This document shows positions 54,248 to 64,000 of a DNA stretch of 64,000 bases, one piece after another (position 1 is the stretch's first letter; each line of letters starts with the position of its first letter). The notes below the pieces were generated by a model that did not search any database, was not told where the DNA came from, and saw only the letters and a program-made list of their open reading frames with translations. The translations under genes were made by a program, and so were the position numbers. The DNA is taken from assembly GCA_027405735.1 (NCBI GenBank), contig JAPEHQ010000006.1:2108001-2172000 (forward strand). Reading direction: 5' to 3'. The stretch is from Mucor racemosus. Taxonomy: Eukaryota > Mucoromycota > Mucoromycetes > Mucorales > Mucoraceae.

Positions 54248-54960
54248 CTAGAAATGGAGGTACCTTTTTGTACATATTTTTGAGGATATCTCCACGAAAA
54301 ATCAATATTTTGAAAAGCTCTAAATTGGGTCCGAGAGAGCTTAACGAGCTTGATGAAATAAATGCAAAAAAAATGATGCTCAATTTAACCAATATCTTGA
54401 AACCTACTATAAAAACCCCCAAAAAAATGAAAAAAAAATAAAAGTGCTCAGAATTTTTTTATATTCAAATATGTTATAGAGCACTTTAAAACAAGTAATT
54501 TTCATTATTGAAAAGTGTTAGTATAACCTAATGTTTTCTGGAGATATGAAGCCTCAAAGTTGTCAATCCTTTAGCAGTGAAATACGCGTAAAAAATCTGA
54601 AACCTTAGCACTGAAAAATTAATACCAACTGTAAAAAGTAGGATATTTCCGGATACTTGTTTTTGGATTACAGGTGAGCATCTCAGGTATATTGGCATAT
54701 ATTTTTTCTTGGTGTTATTTAGTGAAAACAAAAAGTAGAGCAGGGATGAAAAATGAGACCCAGTTTTCAAGGGAAAAGCAGTGAATTTTACGCGTTTTTG
54801 AGTCTTTCGTGAGATATAAAATAAATTTAGGGATAGGTAACATAATGCGACCAATTTATTTCTATTTAGTAGTGTCTAAAGTGTGCCCTGAAAGCTGTTT
54901 TATATGGGGTTAGTTACGGAAATGGGAAGCTTAGCAATTTTGAGAATTAACTTTCCTAAA

Positions 54961-55430
54961 ATTCAACTTTCTAATGCCAACCGTCTTTGAAACCCAAAAA
55001 TTATGAATATGCATTGTCTACAGTCATGAGAGATGCAATGTCCTCTGAAGTACAGCCCCTTGCAATTTTCACAATATTGTTGTTTAACTATATCAAGCAG
55101 TATTTCAACCAAACGGTCTAAATTTCACTTTATAGCAGGACGCAAACACAATAATGCGGTGCAACTAATATTTGCTCATTCGGTTCAAAAAACCTTCAGC
55201 TTTTTCATGAAACTTTATGCATATACCTACATGGCAAATTAAAAACCAATGGTTAACTAATGATGATTGTTGAACTAAAATTTATAAAAGTCTAAGAAAT
55301 AAATTGAACAAGAGTTATCGTGTAAAGAGAAAAAAAATAAAGCAAAACATGGTGGGGTATTGTCTTGTTTCATTTTCAAAAAAAGCACAGAAAAAATTAC
55401 ATAAATTATATACAGAGTAATTAAACCAAT
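54961..55430. other. Gene-free region after copy E
   Basis: No gene recognised. The right end is the 3' flank of the MFS gene. Confidence 0.4.
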
Positions 55431-56900
55431 TTAAGCCTTAATAAGTGGATTCCAACCAGCTCTAGTGACACGAAGCATCCAGCAAAGCAAACCACCCACA
55501 GACATAAGGATACCACAATAAACAGCAGCATAAATGTAACCGTTTTCACCGGTAGAGATAATAGCAGATGTAATGGGGGTACCAAACATGTAGCCAAAAG
55601 TACTGGTGAAATACATAAGACCATTAGCAGCGGAAATATTGTCATAACCAGCAACTTCAGGAAGAGAAGCACCATTCAAAGTGAGATAACCGCCACCGAA
55701 ATAGCCATAAAGAACAACATAAACCCAAATAGCAGCAGATGTCTTTGCAGTAGTCCAAATGGCCAAAGTGAAAATACCAGACAAAAATGTACAAATGAAT
55801 AAACCATTGATACGACCACTGCGATCACTAAACCAACCAGTGGAAAGCATTGCAACAGCGTTTACAGCACTCATAATAGCACCAAGATTAGTACCAATCC
55901 AAGGATCTAAACCAATAGATTCAGCGTAAGAGGCCAAGTAGAAAGCAGGAGTAAGATAACCAAAACATGTAATGGTACCAATCAAAAGCATGATTTGGAA
56001 TTGAACATTCTTGACCAACTTCTTTTGCTTTTGGAACAAGTCATAGAAAGATTCTTCTTGAGGTTTGGCAGCTTTAGGAGCTTTAACTAAAACCATGGCA
56101 ACTACACAGAAGCCAAAGCAAACAAAACCAGAAATACGCAATGCCCAACGATAATCTAAATTAACAATTGCAGCTTGAACGATATTTGAAACAATCAAAC
56201 CACCAATGCCAGAACCACACATACAATAACCTACAGCTAAACCTCTACGAGTAGTAAACCACTGTTGAGGAGCAGCCATACAGGGGAAAAAAATAAATGA
56301 AGCGCCAATACCAAACATAACACCTTGAGTTAAATACAAATGCCAAATTTCATGACTGATACTAGCCAACATGAGACCCAATGGACACATGATGGTACCA
56401 ACGGCCAACATTTTGGTATAACCGAGTTTACAAGTAACCCATTCATTGATAGGACCAATAATGAAAAATAAGGCAACACAAATGGAGCCAATCCATGAAA
56501 GTTGATTCATTTGACCAGGGAATACATTTTCATTATAGTAGTTAAGGAAAACACCCCAAGTGTAATTGACACCATAACTATATGTAAAAAGAGCGTTTAG
56601 TAAAATAAGGTTTGACAGAAATAACAAATAATTAAACGTACATAGCGACCATACCCTATAGATAAAATGACAGAAATTAGAAATCTTTGCTAAACATCAT
56701 ATCATGAATGAAGCACTTACACAAAAGCCACCGAATACAGCCAACCAAGCAGCTAAACCACCATTTGGAGGTTCTTCAACAGACATGTCAGTGACATATT
56801 TCTCGGCGTCGTCTTCGATGATGGTTGAAGATGAATGATCTTCTCTTTCCAAATCTTCATTCTGAAAATTGGACAGATTGTCGGGTAGTTTATCATTCAT
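55431..56900 (-). CDS. MFS transporter, monocarboxylate (MCT/SLC16)-like
   Basis: Exons 56900-56721, a 14-nt microexon 56655-56642, and 56577-55431 give 446 aa in phase. Without the microexon the first helix breaks; with it the protein reads GGFCGMVAIYGVNYTWGVFL, the expected start of an MCT-type transporter. About twelve helices follow, with LSWIGSI, QWFTTRRGLAVGYCMCGSG (between helices 4 and 5), a cytosolic loop (KAPKAAKPQEESFYDLFQ) and GWFSDRSGRING in the second half. The D/R motif of MCT relatives is present as EPPNGGLAAWLAVFGGF before helix 1. Substrates of fungal members include carboxylates, riboflavin and others, so the cargo is unknown. A 31-nt poly-T run lies about 170 bp upstream. 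Confidence 0.9.
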
Positions 56901-57064
56901 TGTTGAAAGGAATGAGTTTTATAACTGATTTTGTTGAAAAAAAAAAATTTGTTGTTGAGAGAGTTAAAGGAAGAAAACTAACAAAACAGGTCTAAATTTA
57001 CAGGCATCGATGGCCCTTTTATTTGCGATGTATGAAATTAAAAGGAAAAAAACTTTTAATTAAG

Positions 57065-57067
<3 letters not shown>

Positions 57068-57098
<31 letters not shown>
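57068..57098. repeat. Poly-T tract
   Basis: About 31 thymines upstream of the MFS gene (poly-A on its coding strand). It may act as a nucleosome-excluding promoter element. Confidence 0.8.
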
Positions 57099-57100
<2 letters not shown>

Positions 57101-60100
57101 CTGGGCAATCTATCCAATTTAGTTGTCAAAGAAACTTTCAGATCTTCCATGATTTGAAGTATAAGATGTTGGTTTTTATATAAATTATGGTAAAAATATC
57201 GACTTTCATTTTTTGGTTTACAGTTTTGAAAATCGTGAGAAACTACAAAAAACCTGGGAAAAGTGTCAAATATGAACATTAACATACTTTGTGATTCGGG
57301 AATCCGAAAAATTGACAAGCAGTAAAAAATCAAAAAGAAACCTTACAGCTTCTTACCGGTTTTAAAAAGAAAATAATGAACTTCTATTTTTCAAAATAGT
57401 TTGCATCGAATGGTAAATTTCTTTTGTCTGTTCCATCAATCCCACTTTTCCTTTAGATTTGAATTAAACATGATTAAAACACCCAATACATATTGTGTGT
57501 AACCTAATCTGTATTTTATTTTCTGTGAACCCCGTTGGCTTCCGTAATAGTAAAAAAGAAAAATAGTAGGATATACTTTTATTTTTAGAGGCTAATACAT
57601 CAGTAGAGCTTTGCTTTTTTAAAAAAAAAACCAGATATCGAGTCTTTGTTTACGCATCAGTAACTTTTTTTTATATATAATATATATATATATACCTTGT
57701 AGTTACATTTGAATTAATAGATATGATGTTTATATTTCAAATGTTTGACAAACTCAGACTTATCCGAAGAATCTGGGTCTACAGGAAAAAGGTTCAACAT
57801 TCAATTGTACTATTGGCACTGTATCTCGATGTAAAAGTCATTATGAACCAATTATCATACTTGATTACCCTTATTTGTATATATTTTATTGGGCTAGTAG
57901 ACAACGTATTTTACTGTTTCGTGGAATTTCTGTGATTCATATAATTGTAACATTTGATCAGTTTATCAAGTATATGAGCACCATCTTGAACTATATATAA
58001 AAGTGCAACATATCAATTTAAAAAATGCGTAATGTAATCGTAAATTGTAATGCATTTTAGCCCCATTTCGCAAACAAATTTCATGTATTGTATTCAAACT
58101 AGAAGCGTCAACTAGCTACACTAAAAAGTAACTCTATATATTTTTGGAATATTACGCATTTTTGATCATCCAATATACATTTTTTGACGATGATTAGTAA
58201 AATCATTAGGTTCTGCCTCCAAAATACCAAAGCCGGGGTAGTAGCGGCGTTTAAGGTGGATCCCACTTGCCATGAGTCATTTGTTTGAAAGCCTACAAGC
58301 TGGGCAACTTTATCTTTCGAGAGGATTCGGCTATGTTTTATAGAATTTATATCTATGTTTCTTCATAAAGTATTAAGGCATATTTGTGGATCTGGGAGGT
58401 CTTGTTGACGTATGTATCCATATGAAACTTTTTTTTTTCCGGAATTGCAGAATACCCATAATTCCATGGAACTAATACGCGAAGCAATAATTACTTCATA
58501 TATCTGTTGTATGATCGATATGATATATATGAATAACATGTTTCTGTATGAGTAATTATAAAAAAAACACATTAAAATGCAAAAAATCCTGTTCACAAAA
58601 ACCTATGAAAACTTTTATGGTTTTACTTCAGTAGAAAAAGCCATCAATATATGCATTTTTTAGGCAAAACTGGATAAATAACAATCTCTGGATATATTTT
58701 AAATCACTAAAAAAAACAACAAAATGGTAGCTATAGCTTTGTTTGTAAATTTTGGATTCCATCAAAATCCTTTAAACTATCTGGATTGTATTTTCAACAG
58801 ATCAAAGTTTCATCAATGAACCGTACTCAGCTCAATCCAGGGACCAACGATTCAGGTATACTACAGTAATTTTAGACATTTCAGGAAAATATTTAGACAA
58901 TTTTCAATTGAATTTTGGACGATTGTAGTTATATATTGAGACAGAATAAATAATGAAATCTAGACACAGTGAGAATGCAAATTCGTGCAAATTTTGAATA
59001 ATTTCCAAACGAATAAAATGTTGTTTCTAGATGCTAGTTGTTCATAATGAGTATTTAAATTGAGCTCATGTCCAAAATAACCAAACTAAAAAAGTACAAT
59101 GTAATATTATTGACAGAGATGAAAAGGCCACAAGGAGCAGCAATGCCTTGCAATTATTTTCACCATAAACAAAATGAATGATTATTTCTTTCTAGCCCTA
59201 AATAACTCTTTGAATATTCAATAAAATATTGTATGATATTCAAGAGCATGAGCCTTATACGAATACATAAATAGCATTCGTATTTTGATATTGCACTTAA
59301 AAAAATTGCTGCCATTGATTAATGCTGCTTAAAAAGTCTGAATTTTCATACAAATTAAAGGGAATAATATAGGATCTTTAAATAAAAAGTTGATCAACTT
59401 GAAAAGTAAACAAACTACTGTCCAATCTAACAACATTGAATAGCATTTATTCCTTTATTTACCATTCAAATGATGCTACACAAAGAGGCTTGTTATCGCG
59501 TTATAAAAAGAGTATTCATTTTGAAAAGGCTTTTTTTCTCTCTTTTTCCTATTCTTTATCAACACCTGAAAACATCTACAAAGAATGTTGGTTAGAAACG
59601 GTTTGTGTATGTACGTGTACAGATTTGCCCTGTTTACTTGGAGTTAGGTTCCTTGTTATTCTGTAATCTTTCAATTAAATTGCTTTGGCGATGTTTGTTC
59701 AACACAAACATTTAGTGGAACGGCTCTCCCCTACTAAGCCAAGTACCTGTAATGCTACATTTTTTTTGGTCAAAAGATTCTGGGAATGATCTACCGCTCC
59801 TGTTGCTTGATGTAACCGGAAAAAACTTTTTCATGCAGATGTTTGTAGGCTTCTGTTGAAAAGTAATGGTTCTCAATTTGACATGATGTTTGTAAATGCA
59901 CTTAAGTATACAACCACCACTAGTATTATGTTGGGGTTTTCTACAAGGAATACTTCAACGTATTCTACTCCTGGCTTCAGATAGTGTGTTTGGTCCTCTA
60001 GGTTATATCAATGTGGTCGTATGCACCCTTAATTAACTAGAGATTTAGGGTCTGGGGGGTGCAATCAGCTATGTACTCACCTTCTCGTGGTTGGTTGTGT

Positions 60101-60314
60101 TAGTATTATGGCAATTTTTATGCTGCAAAAACCAAGAAGTACATTTTTCTATTAGTTTAGTCATTTATTTTTCATTTTTCATCAATAAAAATTGTTTCTT
60201 GTACTATAATACCTTATTACATTTGATATACATTTGTTGTTCTAAATGATAAATATAAAGTATATAGACAAATATCAAGTAAAGACATAAATAAAGATAA
60301 TTTTATTTCAAAAA
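57099..60314. other. Gene-free region between MFS and carotenoid oxygenase genes
   Basis: AT-rich. 59700-60110 is less AT-rich and encodes long stop-interrupted stretches (for example GSQFD, FGPLGYINVVV), perhaps a relic of a coding sequence, but I could not assign a family. No copy of the main repeat was seen. Confidence 0.4.
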
Positions 60315-62189
60315 TTAATTAACATTAATGGATTCGAATTCATAATCGACATATGATCCATGAAAGGTAACAGCAATAAATTGTCCAATCTTGATTCTAG
60401 CTAATTCCTTCATAGTGGATGCATCAAGGACCATAAAGTAACAGCAATCAAAGTTATTTACCAAACTCAATAGAACACCATCGTCTTCTTTTGTTCCATT
60501 GGGGCTAGGTACAAAGATTGGCTCAGAACAATTGAACCCTTCTTCACCATAAGTCAATGTAGCAGTTTCACCAGTCAAATCTACTTTAAGAAGTGCACCA
60601 CTCTCATCTCTCTTTTCAGTAAATCCTTGCAATTGACATCCATAAATATAACGATTTTCCTTTTTCATGGTATACTCTTGATTGAATCGAGGAAATTCAA
60701 AATTTCGAGCAAATGTATCAATAGAAACTATGGTAGATTGATCCAAATTTAGTTTATAGCGAACCAAATCACCAAAGCCTGTTTGATTGCGAGGAGGATA
60801 AGGGATACCGTTCAATTTAGTTTGTTGAAATTTCTCTTCAACAGGACCTTTACGATGAGGTGTACCAAAACTATGTAATTGATGCATAATATCACCATCA
60901 GAGAATGAAGCACAATCCAAATTAAGAATTGTTTCACCAGAATCGTTCTTGGCCTCAAAGGCATTACCGACATGGAATGTGAAAAATCCAGGATTAATGG
61001 GAATTGAAGCAACAAGGCCTTCTTTCTCTTGTTTGGGATGGCGTTCAATGACATGACAATAAGTAGGTGCATTGTGATCCCATGTCATACTAGACAAGAC
61101 AGAGCCGTTGAGCATCATATTGAGGCCATGATCTTTGAGAACTAAAGGTGATTCAGGGATGATAACATAGTTTTCAGTCAGCCAGAGAGAGTGAATATAA
61201 GGTGCTTGGATAGGAGATTTGTCAAAACGATGAGTGAAATCAGCTAAAATAGTTACTTGACCAGATTCCGATGTGCTAAATACTACAAGTCTAGGAACAG
61301 GGCCAGCAGTTAATGCAAAATTAAAGATTTCTTTAGTGTTGGGATCCCATTGATGATGAGCGGCAGACAATTGACCTTTGATACGAGAATCATACGAGGT
61401 GTAATTGAAAATATGTTGTGGCTCTGTAATAATAACAAGTGTGAGTAAATTATATCAAATATCTAAAACAACGAATATTTACCTAAAGTTTCTGCATGGA
61501 CTTTTTGAAGCACGTTTGCATCTGTCTTGGAGACTAATACATTGTCTTTGTCTGAATTTTTGATGCTTGCAGGTAAAGGAAAGTTAGGGGTAACAGTAAC
61601 ACCTACAGATTGACCATCAGGAGCACCTTCATGTCTCGGCTTTGGGAAAAGAACCATGTTATTAAGACGAACAAAAAAGTTGTAAAGCCATTGTGGAAAG
61701 CTCATTTCAGGAATATGACCAAAGAATATAAGCCCTTTGAATGATTTATCCTTAATCTTGTTTTCTAAAGACTTTGCCAACATACGGGAGTTATATTTAA
61801 GCGTTTGAGTTGAACCGTTGATTTCAAATCGATGAATAAATGGCAAACCATCAAAGGCATGACGAATTGAAAAAATAGAGCCATCGTTTTGTTGAATATT
61901 GAATCTTCCTGGACCTTAAAATACAGATGTGTTAGCAATCGTTCATGTAGATTCAAGTCTTACGCTGATATTTACCAATACGATACATGATGCCATTCAA
62001 CCAAGAAGGGACATGGCCACTTTCAACTTGGAGTACAATTGGATCTTGTACTTCTGGCGTATTGCTTAATTTGTGAGACTTGAGAATAACTTGGAACCGT
62101 TTGTATACATTAGTATAATAGGAACGATACAAAAATAAGACCAAACCACCAATTGGCAAAGAGAACAATATAAGAATTTCAGTTATCAT
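60315..62189 (-). CDS. Carotenoid cleavage oxygenase (RPE65/CCD family)
   Basis: Exons 62189-61976, 61914-61483 and 61423-60315 give 584 aa in phase. This is a beta-propeller non-haem iron enzyme that splits carotenoids or apocarotenoids with O2. The four iron-binding histidines are visible at about 238/239 (LSAAHHQWD), 293 (YIHSLWLTENY), 366 (FFTFHVGNAFE) and 570 (VTFHGSYVD). GIMYRIGPGRFN, assembled over the first intron, is the family N-terminal signature. A hydrophobic segment at residues 1-22 (ILILFSLPIGGLVLFLY) would anchor it to a membrane. In Mucorales such enzymes make the precursors of trisporic acid mating pheromones; that role here is inferred, and the cleavage position cannot be read from sequence. 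A TATATATA box lies about 65 bp upstream. Confidence 0.92.
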
Positions 62190-62254
62190 TTGTTGTCAAC
62201 TTGTTTAGGAAGAGAAAATAGGGAGAAAAGAGGAAAAATACATAAATCAATGCG

Positions 62255-62262
62255 TATATATA
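62255..62262 (-). promoter_or_regulatory. TATA box of the carotenoid oxygenase gene
   Basis: TATATATA sits inside the near-palindrome GCGTATATATACACGC, about 65 bp upstream of the ATG at 62189. Confidence 0.5.
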
Positions 62263-64000
62263 CACGCTTGATATTCATTGTTCTATTATACCATAAACTC
62301 CTTTTTTTGCCCGTAGAAACCGACGACGATGCGGTCTGCATCCGACAAGCATAACGGATACGGGGAAAAAAGAATATATATGGTAATTTGCGTTACGAGA
62401 AAGAATTCCATAGATATTGTTTTGGGGGGGATAGTAGCATTAATAATGCTACCAATGTCATACACTATAAGATTTGGTGCTTATTCATACAAATTCCTCA
62501 ATATCTTTGTCAATTGAATATTTTGCATGTAATAATCGAGGGAAAAATCTAAATGTATAATGTATTGTTTCAATAATCTTTTATAATTTATTTTGGGTAC
62601 TTTGTGTAAAAACATCAATAATAGAAATTCCTTAAATCTGTACTAAGTGTTGCCTTAAATATACATTGCAAGTTATTCTATGTCAAAAATCAATGTAATA
62701 TTATCTTTCATTGAATTAGACTCTTGTAGGTACGAGGGGCCTACAAGATATTTGTATTAAAACAATGCATAAAATAAAGTATGCTCGTTGTGTCTGAATC
62801 GATGATGGATAGGGCAGGCCAATGGATGTCTGTATGTTAAATCAGTTGATGCAAGCGAATATACTCGCCCAACTAGTTGGTAAAACAGAATTTTCAGCAC
62901 ATTAACCGATAATGAGATGAGAACAAAAACCATTATTGTATGCTGTTGATAATAGCTTATATGATAGGTCATGGAATTCATAAATGAAATATTCACATGA
63001 GGTAAAAGATCAATGCAAACCAACCATCAATACCGTCACTTGATCATTACTCATACCTTCGCCCCGTGGCTGAAAAAAAAATTATAATGGATGTTTTTCA
63101 TCTATTTGAATATGTAGTCTTGGGTTTACTTATTTTGTAAACAAAAATACCAGAGATAAAGAATATGCCGTACAACCTTCTAACACTTGATACCATGCTG
63201 TATATAAATAAAATGACCGAGAAAGAATTCCAGAGAGATGAAATTGCTTGAGTTGCATCTCTAGATACTATTTGCAATTGCATGATTTATACCACAAGAC
63301 GACTTAGATTTCTCTTTAATGCAACTATAATGCAGAAAAAAAATGGTTTCAGTGTATGGCTGTACTGAAACACCATTTTATTTGGCAATTTCTTTGGAGA
63401 AGTATCCTAGAGAATTTTCTTCAATACCAGTTTTCATTTCCATCAACCCGGCTAAAAAAAAATCCATGTATTTTGCCATTAATTTATCCGCTTCAAAGTT
63501 AAAAAATATTACAAACAGTGGCATTTACTTGAAAGTCCAGAACAAGGAAAATCTCGATTTGTAAACACATGTGGGACAAACCCATTATTTTTAATAACAT
63601 GTAACGCGATACACATTGTTTCACTAGAAATCGAGTAAAGATCAGCGATTCAAATAGCGTCATTTCGATCCTACAAGACTTTTTATTATAATATATCGGG
63701 GCCGATTGACGGTTGGAGTTCATTATTTCATCCAGTAGTGTTTGCCCAGAGTTTACTTGCACTTTTTTATTCATTTTGCCAAAAAAAGGAAACTAATATC
63801 TAGAACTTTTACAAACAAATTAAGCTTATTTTATGAGTTCTTTTTTATATAAAAAATACCATTAAATTAAGCGACTAAAATTATACATTTCATATTAGAG
63901 CACTATAGTAATTTAATTATTAAGTTTGAAGCGAAAAAATCTTTCAAAGCTTAATTTTTCTAAAAAAAAAAATCTGCGAAAATTTATTTTTTTTCTGGCT
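62263..64000. other. Right end, no gene recognised
   Basis: AT-rich with short frames only. A minus-strand frame at 62757-63023 has fairly natural composition (QLVGRVYSLASTDLTYRHPL) but no family I know and no clear start. It may be decayed transposon sequence. Confidence 0.35.

Larger units (their letters stand above)
52780..54960 (+). repeat. Dispersed repeat, copy E (with two nested insertions)
   Basis: The longest copy, about 1.6 kb after removing two insertions (53242-53343 and 53764-54247). It shares the TTTTTACGGCTGTA, TTTTTCATCGAGGTAATC, CATGAACTGCAAAGTAAG, GATGAGGGTATATAAGGG and ATATCTCCACGAAAAATC blocks with copies C and D. From about 54535 to 54875 it is almost identical to copy C, much closer than elsewhere. 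Confidence 0.85.

Noticed and set aside
59700..60120. Possible LINE reverse-transcriptase relic
   Set aside because: I saw loose likeness only, no YxDD or other catalytic block in any frame, so I did not call it.

Overview
The window is nuclear DNA of a filamentous fungus, most likely an early-diverging Mucoromycota (Mucorales-type) species. The evidence is AT-rich intergenic DNA, many very short GT-AG introns (about 40-65 nt, with CTAA-like branch points), fungal protein families (ALG3, THP3/LENG8, TTI1, ERT1/AcuK-type Zn2Cys6 factor, ING), and a carotenoid cleavage oxygenase of the kind used for apocarotenoid (trisporoid) metabolism. I cannot name the species.

Layout. 1-1.8 kb: edge of a dispersed repeat. 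1.8-12.8 kb: a gene-dense block with an RRM protein, homeodomain protein, RING-CH E3 ligase, three-LIM protein, the intronless TTI1, a small ORF, and the 12-exon THP3/LENG8 gene. 13.1-14.2 kb: second repeat copy. 14.5-18.8 kb: a secreted, degenerate Hsp70-like protein, a small basic protein and ALG3, with a relic of a dynein intermediate-chain gene just upstream of ALG3. 21.8-24.9 kb: GlcNAc-6-phosphate deacetylase converging with a ZGPAT-like CCCH/G-patch protein. 25.6-27.2 kb: third repeat copy. 27.6-34.3 kb: a structurally complete Ty3/Gypsy chromovirus with apparently identical 658-bp LTRs and a 5-bp target duplication. 34.3-41.7 kb: gene-poor, holding a fourth repeat copy, the tiny RPL39 gene and fragments of a decayed gene. 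41.7-52.2 kb: ERT1-like factor converging with an ING gene, then a MATE transporter, a 234-aa unknown protein and a SWIM-finger protein. 52.8-55 kb: fifth repeat copy, carrying two nested insertions, a 102-bp LTR-like piece and a 484-bp foldback element. 55.4-62.2 kb: an MFS monocarboxylate-type transporter and a carotenoid oxygenase. 62.2-64 kb: nothing recognised.

Most host genes are housekeeping: glycosylation, PIKK assembly, RNA processing, chromatin reading, translation, amino-sugar catabolism. Few work together directly. The only neighbourhood that hints at a shared pathway is the MFS transporter plus carotenoid oxygenase, and that is inference. The most unusual material is mobile or decayed: the chromovirus with a probable -1 frameshift inside the protease and odd catalytic residues, the nested foldback element, the five-copy repeat with a conserved TATA-like core, and a signal-peptide-bearing Hsp70 relative that has lost the ATPase signatures. 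Gene models were spliced by eye, and reading-frame phase was checked across every junction reported.
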